A DNA stretch of 64,000 nucleotides from Massilia sp. Root133 (GCF_001426525.1 NZ_LMEW01000012.1:507841-571840), one strand, 5' to 3'. Positions 1-8,505 are shown, counted from the first letter of the stretch. Numbers and translations are program-made. The notes: generated by a model not told the origin, from the letters alone.

Positions 1-47
1 CTCCGAGCGACAGCGGCGTCGCCCCGAACGCGACCGCCCCGGCCTGA
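1..47 (+). CDS. C-terminal tail of an upstream gene, probably ftsH (partial)
   Basis: An open frame entering from the left edge reads PSDSGVAPNATAPA and stops with TGA at 45-47. A hairpin terminator follows directly. A Pro/Ala-rich tail ahead of folP fits FtsH, which commonly sits upstream of folP and glmM in betaproteobacteria. Only 14 residues are visible, so the identity rests on gene order, not on domain evidence. Confidence 0.45.
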   Translation, partial: PSDSGVAPNATAPA

Positions 48-68
48 CCAGCGCGGTCTCTCCTCGAA

Positions 69-96
69 AAGGCACCCCGAGCGGGTGCCTTTTTAT
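69..96 (+). terminator. Rho-independent terminator after the first gene
   Basis: The arms AAGGCACC and GGTGCCTT flank a short loop and are followed by a run of T. It ends the upstream transcript about 25 bases before the folP start. Confidence 0.8.
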
Positions 97-120
97 TCTT
101 CATTCCGTTGGTTTTTCGTC

Positions 121-963
121 ATGCGTCAATATCTGCAGTGCGGCCGTTTCGGCTATAACCTCGCCCAGCGCCCGCTGGTCATGGGCATCCTCAACGTTAC
201 CCCCGATTCCTTTTCCGACGGCGGCCGCTACCAGGGCCTCGAATTCGCCGTGGAGCGGGCCGAGCAGATGATCAAGGACGGCGTCGACATCATCGACATC
301 GGCGGCGAATCCACGCGTCCGGGTTCGCCCAGCGTCCCCGTCGACGAAGAGCTGCGCCGTATCATGCCGGCCATCTACGCGTTGCGCGAACTGGGCTATC
401 CGCTGTCGATCGATACCTGCAAGCCCGAGGTGATGCGCGAGGCGATCATCGCGGGCGCCGACATGATCAACGACATCAACGGCTTCCGCGCGCCCGGCGC
501 GATCGAGGCCGTGAAGGACAGCGACTGCGGGCTGTGCGTAATGCATATGCAGGGCACCCCGCAGGACATGCAGGCACAGCCCGAATACGTCGACGTCGTG
601 GCCAACGTGATCGCCTTCCTGCGCGAGCGGATCGATGCGCTGCTGGCGGCGGGTGTGGCACGCGAACGTATCACGATTGATCCCGGATTTGGTTTTGGGA
701 AGAGTGTCGAGCATAATTATGCTTTGCTCCGGAGCATAAACCGCATGGAAAGCGAACTGGGCCTGCCCGTATTGGCGGGCCTGTCGCGCAAATCGATGAT
801 CGGCGCCGTGACGGGCCGCAGCGTCGAGCAGCGGCTGGCCGGCAGCCTGGCCGGTGCGCTCGCTGCGGCAGCGCAGGGCGCCCGGATCGTACGGGTCCAT
901 GATGTGGCAGAGACGGTGGATGCGCTGAAAGTCTGGCAAGCGGCCACTACGAATAATCAATAG
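121..963 (+). CDS. folP: Dihydropteroate synthase
   Basis: Cytosolic folate-pathway enzyme that condenses 6-hydroxymethyl-7,8-dihydropterin diphosphate with p-aminobenzoate to give dihydropteroate; the target of sulfonamides. The 280-residue product has the family landmarks in order: GILNVTPDSFSDGG near the N-terminus (pterin and phosphate loop), DIGGESTRPG, VMHMQG and DPGFGFGKS. The length matches the family. ATG at 121 is preferred over an in-frame GTG at 85, because the extra residues would overlap the preceding terminator. glmM follows after 18 bases, the usual folP-glmM pairing. Confidence 0.96.
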   Translation: MRQYLQCGRFGYNLAQRPLVMGILNVTPDSFSDGGRYQGLEFAVERAEQMIKDGVDIIDIGGESTRPGSPSVPVDEELRRIMPAIYALRELGYPLSIDTCKPEVMREAIIAGADMINDINGFRAPGAIEAVKDSDCGLCVMHMQGTPQDMQAQPEYVDVVANVIAFLRERIDALLAAGVARERITIDPGFGFGKSVEHNYALLRSINRMESELGLPVLAGLSRKSMIGAVTGRSVEQRLAGSLAGALAAAAQGARIVRVHDVAETVDALKVWQAATTNNQ

Positions 964-981
964 ATGAAGAGAATTTAATTA

Positions 982-2322
982 ATGGCACGCAAATATTTCG
1001 GTACCGATGGCGTACGCGGCCTGGTGGGCAAGTCGCCCATCACCCCTGACTTCGTGATGCGGCTGGGCTATGCCGCCGGCAAGGTGCTGGCCAAGGACAA
1101 GGCCGGCACCAGCGAACGTCCAACGGTCCTGATCGGCAAGGACACGCGTATTTCCGGCTACATGCTGGAAGCGGCGCTGGAAGCCGGTTTCTCGGCAGCC
1201 GGCGTCGACGTGATGCTGGCCGGCCCGATGCCGACCCCGGCCATCGCGTACCTGACGCGCGCACTGCGCCTGCAGGCGGGCGTCGTGATTTCGGCCTCGC
1301 ACAATCCTTTCCAGGACAACGGCATCAAGTTCTTCTCCGGCCATGGCACCAAGCTGCCCGATGCCGTCGAGCTTGAAATCGAGGAGATGATCGACCAGCC
1401 GATGGGCTGCGTGTCGTCGGAAAAGCTGGGCCGGGCCACGCGCCTGCGCGACGCGCAGGGCCGTTACATCGAATTCTGCAAGAGCACGTTCCCGAACGAG
1501 CTCGACCTGCGCGGCCTGAAAATCGTCGTCGACTGCGCCCACGGCGCCGCCTACAACATTGCGCCGCACGTGTTCCATGAACTGGGCGCCGAAGTCATCG
1601 AGCTGGGCACCAAGCCGGACGGCTTCAACATCAACGACGGCGTCGGCGCGACGGCACCGAAGGCGATGGCGGCCGCGGTGGTCGAGCACGAGGCCGACCT
1701 CGGCATCGCGCTGGACGGCGACGCCGACCGCCTGATCATGTGCGACGCCAAAGGCCGCCTGTACAACGGCGACGAGCTGTTGTACGTGATGGTGCGCGCG
1801 CGCATGGCGACCGGTCCGGTGGCCGGTGCCGTCGGCACCCTGATGACCAATATGGCGCTCGAAGTGGCGTTCAAGGACATGGGCATCGGTTTTGCGCGCG
1901 CGAAGGTCGGCGACCGCTACGTGCTGGAAATGATGCAGGACCGCGGTTGGCTGCTGGGCGGCGAAGGCTCGGGCCACCTGCTGGCGCTGGACAAGCACAC
2001 GACCGGCGACGGCATCGTGTCGGCACTGCAGGTGTTGACCGCGCTCAAGCGTTCCGGCCAGGGCCTGGCCGAGTGCTGCAGCGACCTGACGCTGTATCCG
2101 CAGACCCTGATCAACGTGCGCGTGCAGCCGGGTACGGACTGGACGAAGAACGCGGCCGTCGTGGCGGAAAAGGAGAACGTCGAGCGCGAACTGGGCGACA
2201 ATGGCCGCGTGCTGATCCGCCCGTCCGGCACGGAACCGTTGGTGCGTGTCATGGTGGAGGCGAAGAACGCCGAACTGGCCGAGTCAATGGCCAAACGCAT
2301 CGCCGCGCGCTTCGAAGTCTGA
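982..2322 (+). CDS. glmM: Phosphoglucosamine mutase
   Basis: Interconverts glucosamine-6-phosphate and glucosamine-1-phosphate on the way to UDP-GlcNAc, the precursor of peptidoglycan, LPS and the amino sugars predicted for the polysaccharide locus in this window. The 446-residue protein starts with the typical [10 protein letters not shown]. It has the phosphoserine motif SASHNP (catalytic Ser about residue 106), the magnesium loop DGDADR and the C-terminal phosphate-binding motif [12 protein letters not shown]. It probably shares a transcript with folP. Confidence 0.97.
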   Translation: MARKYFGTDGVRGLVGKSPITPDFVMRLGYAAGKVLAKDKAGTSERPTVLIGKDTRISGYMLEAALEAGFSAAGVDVMLAGPMPTPAIAYLTRALRLQAGVVISASHNPFQDNGIKFFSGHGTKLPDAVELEIEEMIDQPMGCVSSEKLGRATRLRDAQGRYIEFCKSTFPNELDLRGLKIVVDCAHGAAYNIAPHVFHELGAEVIELGTKPDGFNINDGVGATAPKAMAAAVVEHEADLGIALDGDADRLIMCDAKGRLYNGDELLYVMVRARMATGPVAGAVGTLMTNMALEVAFKDMGIGFARAKVGDRYVLEMMQDRGWLLGGEGSGHLLALDKHTTGDGIVSALQVLTALKRSGQGLAECCSDLTLYPQTLINVRVQPGTDWTKNAAVVAEKENVERELGDNGRVLIRPSGTEPLVRVMVEAKNAELAESMAKRIAARFEV

Positions 2323-2347
2323 CCATCCGCCGCGGCGGGACCCTTCA

Positions 2348-2376
2348 TTGACGCCTCCCGCCCGGCGGGGTATGAT
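2348..2376 (+). promoter_or_regulatory. Sigma-70 promoter for tRNA-Pro
   Basis: TTGACG at 2348-2353 and TATGAT at 2371-2376 are separated by exactly 17 bases. The -10 box ends nine bases before the tRNA-Pro 5' end, a good distance for initiation at or just before the mature end. Confidence 0.85.
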
Positions 2377-2385
2377 CGTTCCAAT

Positions 2386-2462
2386 CGGAGTGTAGCGCAG
2401 CCCGGTAGCGCACCTGCTTTGGGAGCAGGGGGTCCAAGGTTCGAATCCTTGTACTCCGACCA
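2386..2462 (+). tRNA. tRNA-Pro (anticodon TGG)
   Basis: A 77-base cloverleaf with acceptor stem CGGAGTG paired to TACTCCG, anticodon loop CTTTGGGA, T-loop GGTTCGAATCC and an encoded CCA end. It reads proline CCN codons. Confidence 0.97.
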
Positions 2463-2471
2463 CCGTTTGCA

Positions 2472-2500
2472 AACGGGCTGTCCTCGACGGCCCGTTTTCA
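2472..2500 (+). terminator. Terminator between the two tRNA genes
   Basis: Arms AACGGGC (2472-2478) and GCCCGTT (2490-2496) around an 11-base loop, followed by a T-rich tail. tRNA-Arg downstream may therefore depend on read-through or on its own weak promoter. Confidence 0.75.
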
Positions 2501-2514
2501 TTTATGAAGCCATA

Positions 2515-2591
<77 letters not shown>

Positions 2592-2681
2592 CCCCCTCAT
2601 CCTTTCGTTGACTGCAGGCTAGCGAACGCCTGCGTGCATACCCCCATGCTAGTCTTGACTCGACAATGGCAAGGAGGCGAT

Positions 2682-3617
2682 ATGGTGCTGGTCCGGGTGG
2701 TGTGGATGATGGTGATGTTCCTGTCCGGTTGCGTGATGGCAAGCGCGCAAACGAAGGCGCCCGAATCCGCCACGCTCGCACTCAGGCTGCCACCGGCGGG
2801 TGCGCCCGCTGAAGCGAACGGCACCGTCCAGTTCATCGGCACCGCGACGGTGCTGATCCGCTACCAGGGCTTCACGATCCTGACGGATCCCAATTTCCTG
2901 CACAAGGGCGACCATGTGCACCTCGGCTACGGCATCACGTCCGAACGCCTCACGAATCCGGCCCTGAATCTCGAACAGTTGCCGCCGATCGATCTCGTCG
3001 TGCTCTCTCACTTGCACGAGGATCACTTCGACAGGCTCGTGCAGGAAAAACTCGACAAGAACATTCCCATCATCACGACCAAGTCGGCGGCGAAAAAGCT
3101 CAAGGACATGGGCTTCCAGCGCACGTTCGGGCTGGCGACGTGGGACCGGATCGACATCGAAAAAGGCGAGGCCCGGCTGCGCATCACGGCGGCCCCGGGT
3201 CGCCACGGCAAGGCGGGCATGCAGGCGCTGCTGCCCTCCGTGATGGGATCGGTCCTCGACTTCGGCCCGAACACGGCGGCCCCGGCCTATCGCATGTATG
3301 TCAGCGGCGATACGTTGATCTACGACGACCTGAAGGCGATCCCGCAACGATTTCCCGGTGTCGACCTCGCCCTGCTGCACCTGGGCGGCACGCGCATCCT
3401 GGGTGTCTTCAAGGTCACGATGGACGGCAAGGACGGCGTGACCCTGATGCAGATCGTCCAGCCGAAAAAGGCGATTCCGATCCATTACGACGACTACGAC
3501 GTGTTCAAGTCGCCGCTGTCGGACTTTGCACGGGAGGTGAAGGCGGCCGGACTCGACCAGCAGGTCGTCTACCTGGCGCACGGCGATACCTACACGTTCG
3601 GGCCCGCCGAGCATTGA
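2682..3617 (+). CDS. Exported metallo-beta-lactamase-fold hydrolase
   Basis: Predicted metal-dependent hydrolase of the metallo-beta-lactamase superfamily (UlaG/Lactamase_B_2-like), about 311 residues. The zinc-ligand motif HLHEDH lies near residue 110, and later His/Asp positions (GRHGKAG, SGDTLIYD, IHYDDY) fit the fold. A hydrophobic N-terminus ends in LSGC and then ASAQ, so it is either a lipoprotein or a Sec-exported periplasmic protein. ATG at 2682 is chosen because AAGGAGG precedes it by four bases; an upstream in-frame GTG at 2634 has no such site. The substrate is unknown. The next gene is convergent, ending nine bases away. Confidence 0.8.
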   Translation: MVLVRVVWMMVMFLSGCVMASAQTKAPESATLALRLPPAGAPAEANGTVQFIGTATVLIRYQGFTILTDPNFLHKGDHVHLGYGITSERLTNPALNLEQLPPIDLVVLSHLHEDHFDRLVQEKLDKNIPIITTKSAAKKLKDMGFQRTFGLATWDRIDIEKGEARLRITAAPGRHGKAGMQALLPSVMGSVLDFGPNTAAPAYRMYVSGDTLIYDDLKAIPQRFPGVDLALLHLGGTRILGVFKVTMDGKDGVTLMQIVQPKKAIPIHYDDYDVFKSPLSDFAREVKAAGLDQQVVYLAHGDTYTFGPAEH

Positions 3618-3626
3618 CCTTGCGGG

Positions 3627-4961
3627 TCACTCGCGCTCTTCGGTACGTGGCGCGAGCGTCGCGTCTTCGTCGAATGGCCAGCCGCTCGGCGGCGGCACAT
3701 GGCGCTGGAATTCGTGCGGCATCACGATCGGCACCTGCAGGCAGACGCTTTGCGTCGGCAGCACTTCCATCCACGCGCGCACGAGCTCCTTGTAGGCGAT
3801 GCCGACGGGGCGGATCTTGCGGTCGAGGTCGAACAGGCCCAGCGCATTGACGTTGCCGTTGTTCTCGCGCAGGGCCGTGTCCCAGTCGACCTGGTCCGTC
3901 AGCGAATACCAGGTGAACCCGACCAGCGGCACACCGTTATTGCGGACGCGCAGGACATTCGCCCACTCCTTGCGCAGCCAGTGCACGGCCTCGTCGCCGC
4001 GCGGCCCTTCGCACAAGTTCGTTTCCGTGTGCATCACGGGCAGCCGGTAGCGGTTGTAGTACTGGTGCGTGATGACGGCATAGCCGAAGATCTCGCCCGC
4101 CGCCCGCGTCAGCCCGTCCGCCGATACGTAGTGCTCGTTGGTCTGGTAATAATCGTTGCCCATGATGCAGTGGTGCTTCAGATTATTGTTCAGGAAGAAG
4201 TGATACTCCTCGCGCGTCATGCCGTTGTCCATCATGTATTCGTACATTTCGGAATCGACGCGGCGGCCGTAATTCAGGTCCAGCGACAGGAAGCGGCGGG
4301 AGTTGTACAGCTCGGCGGGGCCGATGGCGGACGGGCTTTCGGCGTGAAAGTATTCGGTCGATTCGCTTTGCACGAACAGGGCGTCCGGACGCACTTGCAG
4401 GATCGCATGCATGGCCAGGATGTTCGCCTTGACGAGGTTCTTCGTCGCCGTGACGAAGCCGCGGTCCGTCGTCATCTGCTCGTTCCACCAGCCGTACAGG
4501 GCGGAGAAGAGGGCGCAGATCGACATCTCGTTGATCGGCGTGTACAACTGCAGCCATGGGTAGCGCCGCGCGAACGTGCCGGCATACTCGGCGAACAACT
4601 CGGGAAAATCCGGGTTCTGGAAGTTGCCGATCCAGTCGGGCACGCCGAAGTGGCACAGGTCGACGATCGATGCGATGTTGCGCTGGCGCAGGTCGTTGAG
4701 TGCCAGGTCGGCGAATTCCCAGTCGTAGCGCTTGGGCCCGAGCCACGTCTTGTGCAAGGGCGGCCCGTAGCGCAGGACTTTCAACCCGAGTTCCTGTACG
4801 AGGTCGAAGTCCGTGCGCCAGTATTTGTAGTGGCCGCACTTTTCCATCTCGTCCATGCGCACGCGACCGTTGTCGATCGTCGGAATGCTGTTTTCGATAC
4901 CCGTTGCGAAAATAAATCCTGGCGACATTCGAACCCCTGGCTGCTGATCGGTCCAATTCAT
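3627..4961 (-). CDS. GH1-like glycoside hydrolase (beta-glucosidase-type)
   Basis: Family-1-type (beta/alpha)8-barrel glycosidase of about 444 residues. TPINEM in the middle fits the GH1 acid/base glutamate strand, and MHTETNL towards the C-terminus fits the nucleophile strand; an aromatic segment (FTWYSLTDQVDWD) fits the GH1 aglycone region. There is no signal peptide, so it is probably cytosolic. The open frame continues upstream, but the first sensible starts are ATG at 4961 or at 4928; the latter has AGGGG six bases ahead and may be the true start. Reported GH1-like proteins of this short type are often poorly characterised, so the substrate is not assigned. Confidence 0.7.
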   Translation of the reverse strand: MNWTDQQPGVRMSPGFIFATGIENSIPTIDNGRVRMDEMEKCGHYKYWRTDFDLVQELGLKVLRYGPPLHKTWLGPKRYDWEFADLALNDLRQRNIASIVDLCHFGVPDWIGNFQNPDFPELFAEYAGTFARRYPWLQLYTPINEMSICALFSALYGWWNEQMTTDRGFVTATKNLVKANILAMHAILQVRPDALFVQSESTEYFHAESPSAIGPAELYNSRRFLSLDLNYGRRVDSEMYEYMMDNGMTREEYHFFLNNNLKHHCIMGNDYYQTNEHYVSADGLTRAAGEIFGYAVITHQYYNRYRLPVMHTETNLCEGPRGDEAVHWLRKEWANVLRVRNNGVPLVGFTWYSLTDQVDWDTALRENNGNVNALGLFDLDRKIRPVGIAYKELVRAWMEVLPTQSVCLQVPIVMPHEFQRHVPPPSGWPFDEDATLAPRTEERE

Positions 4962-4993
4962 TGTAGCCGGGATTGCAAACAGCGTTCCGAACC

Positions 4994-5021
4994 GTGCGCG
5001 CCCCCATTTGTGCGCGCCCCC
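4994..5021. repeat. 12-bp direct repeat between divergent genes
   Basis: GTGCGCGCCCCC occurs at 4994-5005 and again at 5010-5021, one and a half helical turns apart, in the gap between the divergent GH1-like and TonB-like genes. The spacing suits a dimeric regulator, but chance in GC-rich DNA cannot be excluded. Confidence 0.5.
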
Positions 5022-5096
5022 TTTACTGTCGCGTGTAAGCTGTGCTATCAATCCAGCAACATTTCATTTCTTCACGCCCGACGCGACACGACCAGC

Positions 5097-6989
5097 ATGC
5101 CCAATGCCACCTCGGCACGACCTGTCATAGCCAACGATGCGTCCGAGCGCCGGCTGGCAATGGGCGTGCTGGTTTCCCTGCTGCTGCATGCCCTCGTACT
5201 GTCCCTGCAGTTCGGCATTCCCGGATTACGGCCGGGACCCGGCGGACCGATGTCGATCCGGCTGACGGCGCCTGCCGTACCTGTGCCGGACTCGGCGCCT
5301 GTGCCACCGCCGCCGGTACCTGCGTTACCGCCCGCCCCAGTCGCACTTGCGCCCGCGGCAGTGGCGCCGCTGCCTTTGCCGCCGAAGCAGTCGGCCATAC
5401 CGCGCCACGGTTTCACGGTCGTCGATCCCGTCGTGCCGGTACCGGTGCCCAGGGCACCGGCACCCACGCCCGCGCCGCCGCCGCGGCGCGTCGTCAAACG
5501 CCGCCGCAAACCGCCTGCCACGCGCCTGGCCGATGGCTTGCACACGCGGGTGATCGCTCAGGAAACCCATCAGGACAACACGTTCGACGTGCCGCTGCCG
5601 GCTGTCGAGCCCGATCCCGCGCCGGACCCGATGGCCCGCGCCGAGCCGCCGGCCGAGGCCGATACACCCGCCGAGGACGATGCGATGGCGCAAGAAACCG
5701 CACGGGCCGAGCGCGCTCGCCTGGCTGAGGAACGCGAGCAGGAGCGGGCGCTGCGGCGCGAAGCGGACGAAGCCCGCCTGCGCGCCGACGCCGAGGACAG
5801 GCTGCGGGCCGAGGCCGAGCAGCAGCGCCAGCGTCTCGCCGAGCAATCCGCGCAATACGAGACGGCGCTGGCCGGGCAGCGCGCGGCCGAGGAAGCGCAG
5901 GCGAGGGCACGCCAGGAAGAGGAAGAGCGGCGCCTGGCGGAGCAGCGACGCCTTCAGCAGGCCGAGCAGGAGCGGGCGCAGCAGCTGGCCGAACAGCAGC
6001 GTATCCAGCAAGCCGAGCAGGAACGGGCGCAGCAGCTGGCCGAACAGCAGCGTATCCAGCAAGCCGAGCAGGAGCGGGCGCAGCAGCTGGCCGAACAGCA
6101 GCGTATCCAGCAAGCCGAGGAGGAGCGGGCACAACAGCTGGCCAAACAGCAGCGTATCCAGCAAGCCGAGCAGGAGCGGGCGCAGCAGCTGGCCGAACAG
6201 CAGCGTATCGAGCAGGCCGAGCACGCACGCGCGCAGCAGTTGGCCGAGCAACGCCGCGCGGAGGAGGCCGTCCGGCAACAGCTGGCGGATCAGGAACGGG
6301 CCCGCCGGCTCGCTGAAGAAAGGTCGCGCCAGGAACGAGCCCAGGCCGAACAGGCGGCACGCCGTCAGGCGGAAGAGAACGCCCGGTTGGCCCAGGAACG
6401 GGCCCGCCAGGCACGCGAGCGTGCCGTTTCCGACGCCGCAGCACCGGGGCCCGCGCGCGCAGGCGCGGACGGCGGCAGCGGCGATGGCGCCGGACGTGGC
6501 AACGGCACGCTCCCGCGCGGCGCGCTGGGCAGCGACCTGGCTTCGCGTGCGCGCGAGATGATGCGCGGCATCGACATCCTGAAACCCGTGCCGCGGGCCA
6601 TGCAGCCCGCCGAGGACGCGGCACGTGCCGTCCGGCGCGCCCTGGCCGAGGCGGCGCGCCACGACATTCCGCTGCGCATGTACATGGACAGCGTGCGCCA
6701 GAAAATCGAGCGTAACGCCGTTCTGAGCGACGCCCAACTGTCGGCCGACGTGGTGCGCACCGATCCCATCGTCAGCGTGGCGATCCGGAGCGACGGCAGT
6801 GTCGAGGACGTGACCGTCCTGCGCTCCAGCGGCCGTGCCGACATCGACGACTTCGTGCGCCGCATCGTGCGCCTGAACGCGCGTTATTCGGCGTTTCCGC
6901 CGAACGTCGCGGCGAACTACGACGTCATCGAACTGCGGCGCGTGTGGCGTTTCGCAGGCGCCCTGCGGTTGATGGAAGAGATGCGCTGA
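5097..6989 (+). CDS. TonB/TolA-like energy transducer with long Glu/Gln/Arg coiled coil
   Basis: Predicted inner-membrane protein of 630 residues that spans the periplasm. One N-terminal membrane segment (about residues 22-42, LLLHALVLSLQFGI) is followed by a Pro-rich stretch with basic PPRRVVKRRRKPP. Next comes a long charged helix (about 195-445) with six tandem 17-residue units, a short Gly-rich hinge, and a C-terminal TonB-type domain ending in YDVIELRRVWRFAG. The start is ATG 5097; the open frame runs far upstream, but that part overlaps the GH1 gene on the other strand and has no protein-like character. No exbB/exbD or tolQ/tolR lies nearby, so the partner motor is unknown. Confidence 0.75.
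   Translation: MPNATSARPVIANDASERRLAMGVLVSLLLHALVLSLQFGIPGLRPGPGGPMSIRLTAPAVPVPDSAPVPPPPVPALPPAPVALAPAAVAPLPLPPKQSAIPRHGFTVVDPVVPVPVPRAPAPTPAPPPRRVVKRRRKPPATRLADGLHTRVIAQETHQDNTFDVPLPAVEPDPAPDPMARAEPPAEADTPAEDDAMAQETARAERARLAEEREQERALRREADEARLRADAEDRLRAEAEQQRQRLAEQSAQYETALAGQRAAEEAQARARQEEEERRLAEQRRLQQAEQERAQQLAEQQRIQQAEQERAQQLAEQQRIQQAEQERAQQLAEQQRIQQAEEERAQQLAKQQRIQQAEQERAQQLAEQQRIEQAEHARAQQLAEQRRAEEAVRQQLADQERARRLAEERSRQERAQAEQAARRQAEENARLAQERARQARERAVSDAAAPGPARAGADGGSGDGAGRGNGTLPRGALGSDLASRAREMMRGIDILKPVPRAMQPAEDAARAVRRALAEAARHDIPLRMYMDSVRQKIERNAVLSDAQLSADVVRTDPIVSVAIRSDGSVEDVTVLRSSGRADIDDFVRRIVRLNARYSAFPPNVAANYDVIELRRVWRFAGALRLMEEMR
5961..6266 (+). repeat. Six tandem 51-bp units inside the TonB/TolA-like gene
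   Basis: Units of 51 bases encode AEQERAQQLAEQQRIQQ. The first three are nearly identical at DNA level and the last three carry substitutions (AEEERA..., ...QRIEQ, AEHARA...). Units keep the reading frame, so copy-number change would lengthen or shorten the helix without breaking the gene. Confidence 0.9.
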
Positions 6990-7040
6990 CCCCCGCGGTC
7001 GGCGCGGCCATGCGGCCACGATCAAATCTTGCCCTCATTC

Positions 7041-7072
7041 GAACGCTGAAGCATGCGACATGTTTCAGCGTT
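7041..7072 (+). terminator. Hairpin after the TonB/TolA-like gene
   Basis: Perfect 10-bp inverted repeat GAACGCTGAA / TTCAGCGTTC with a 12-base loop, about 50 bases after the stop codon. There is no T-run, so it may be a weak or Rho-assisted terminator or an mRNA 3'-end stabiliser. Confidence 0.5.
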
Positions 7073-7291
7073 CATGTGGCGCGTCCGGCAATCCCACCGT
7101 CCGGCCCTTGAGCGACCTTCCCCCTGCGTCACGGCATAACAAACAACAAGTAATTATCCTCCTAAGAAATTTTTCGTAGAGGAAATTTGTTTGTATTGTT
7201 TGTTACTCCTAAAAAATTTTTCCGCAAATTCATTGAACTTAGGAAGTTTCCACGCCTCAAAGCTACTCCTTTCACTTGTTGAGGCAGTTAA
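7073..7291 (+). promoter_or_regulatory. AT-rich control region upstream of the beta-helix gene
   Basis: Part of a roughly 300-base gap. It is much more AT-rich than its surroundings. It holds two 47-bp-spaced copies of TCCTAA-x-AAATTTTTC (7160 and 7207) and the dyad GAACTT-AGG-AAGTTTC at 7235-7250. A GAGG ribosome-binding site at 7281 precedes the ATG. No convincing -35/-10 pair could be fixed by eye. A similar dyad lies upstream of the wbpM-like gene at 31.2 kb. Confidence 0.5.
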
Positions 7292-8422
7292 ATGCAAAAC
7301 GCAGTCAAGCTTGTTCCGAACGTTCGTATCAACCTGTTGTCGTGCTTTGGTGCTGTCGCGTTGCTGGCAGTCGGTGGGAGCGCACTTGCCGCCACTAACA
7401 TCTACGTGTCGCCCACGGGCTCCGATTCCAACCCGGGCACGCAAGCAGCGCCAGTGAAGACGATCACGCGTGCAGACGCGCTGGCAAGCGCTGGATCGAC
7501 GGTCCACGTCGCCGCTGGAACATATTATGTGTCGGCACCTTCCTTGAGCAGTGCCGGCATCGTGACCCGGAAGAGCGGCACCTCGAGCGCGCGTATCCGT
7601 TTCGTGTCGGACGTGAAGTGGGGCGCCAAGATCGTCGTGTCGGGCACCGGTATCACCTGGGACTCGCGCGGCAACTATGTCGATATCGACGGCTTCCAGA
7701 TCACCGGCTCGGGCCGTCATGGTCTCCTGGCTTCGGGGGCGTACCTGACGTTCAAGAACAACTATATCCACGATCTGACAGTCAGCGGCGGCTGCAATGG
7801 CAGCGGCGGCGCAGCGATCGACACGTATGGTCCGGTCGGTAACGTCCTCATCGACCGCAACGTGGTTCGTAACATCGGTTATCGCTATATCGGCGCATGC
7901 AACACGATCCAGGGCATCTATATCGCCAATGCCAACAACGTCGTCACGAACAATATTGTCTCGGGCGTTGCAATGGCCGGTATCCAGCAATGGCACGGCG
8001 CCACCGCGTCGACGATCGTCAACAACACGTCGTTCCACAACAAGATCGGTATCCTGCTGGGCCAGGGCGACGCCGGCACCACGACCGGCTCGGCCAACAA
8101 CTACGTCGCCAACAATATCGTCTACGACAACCGTGCTTACGGCGTGATCGAAATGGGCAAGATGGGCGGTAACAACCGTTATGCCAACAACCTGGTCGCA
8201 CGCAGCGGCACCAGCTGGAAAGTGAAGGGGTATGTGACCGGTTCGATTTCGTCGGATCCGCTGTTCAGGAATTACCTGGCGAACGGCACCGGCGACTACC
8301 GCGTGTACAGCAGCTCGCCCGCAATCGACCGCGGCACGTCGGCCAAGGCACCGACGATCGATTTCGCAGGCGTGGCCCGTCCGCGTGGCGCGGCAGTCGA
8401 TGTCGGCGCTTACGAGTACTGA
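7292..8422 (+). CDS. Secreted right-handed parallel beta-helix protein
   Basis: A 376-residue protein with a Sec signal peptide (hydrophobic segment ending near GGSALA, about residue 33). It then has the start typical of secreted pectate-lyase-like beta-helices (IYVSPTGSDSNPGT) and successive Asn-rich coils such as NNYIHDL, NNIVSGV and NNYVANNIVYDN. The C-terminus ends with DFAGVARPRG and VDVGAYEY, common to this family. It stands alone between an AT-rich control region and a strong terminator, just before wza, so a role in cleaving or remodelling the locus polysaccharide is likely but unproven. A paralogue lies at 20011-21171. No catalytic residues could be assigned. Confidence 0.8.
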   Translation: MQNAVKLVPNVRINLLSCFGAVALLAVGGSALAATNIYVSPTGSDSNPGTQAAPVKTITRADALASAGSTVHVAAGTYYVSAPSLSSAGIVTRKSGTSSARIRFVSDVKWGAKIVVSGTGITWDSRGNYVDIDGFQITGSGRHGLLASGAYLTFKNNYIHDLTVSGGCNGSGGAAIDTYGPVGNVLIDRNVVRNIGYRYIGACNTIQGIYIANANNVVTNNIVSGVAMAGIQQWHGATASTIVNNTSFHNKIGILLGQGDAGTTTGSANNYVANNIVYDNRAYGVIEMGKMGGNNRYANNLVARSGTSWKVKGYVTGSISSDPLFRNYLANGTGDYRVYSSSPAIDRGTSAKAPTIDFAGVARPRGAAVDVGAYEY

Positions 8423-8468
8423 TCGCACCGGCTCACGCTGATCTGATCATCTCGCACTAGCGAGAACG

Positions 8469-8505
8469 ATACCCGCATCGAAGTTCGATGCGGGTATTTT
8501 TATTT
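8469..8505 (+). terminator. Strong terminator after the beta-helix gene
   Basis: Thirteen-base arms ATACCCGCATCGA and TCGATGCGGGTAT with a three-base loop, followed by TTTTATT. It separates the beta-helix gene from the wza operon, whose promoter must lie in 8506-8662. A TTGACG at 8577 is present there but its -10 partner is poor. Confidence 0.92.

Noticed and set aside
3699..5096. Upstream extension of the TonB/TolA-like frame by 466 residues
   Set aside because: It lies opposite the GH1-like gene and reads as antisense low-complexity sequence. The membrane segment expected at the N-terminus follows the ATG at 5097.
5961..6266. Regular repeats that might suggest a CRISPR array
   Set aside because: There are no unique spacers; the units are contiguous, in frame and coding for a coiled coil.
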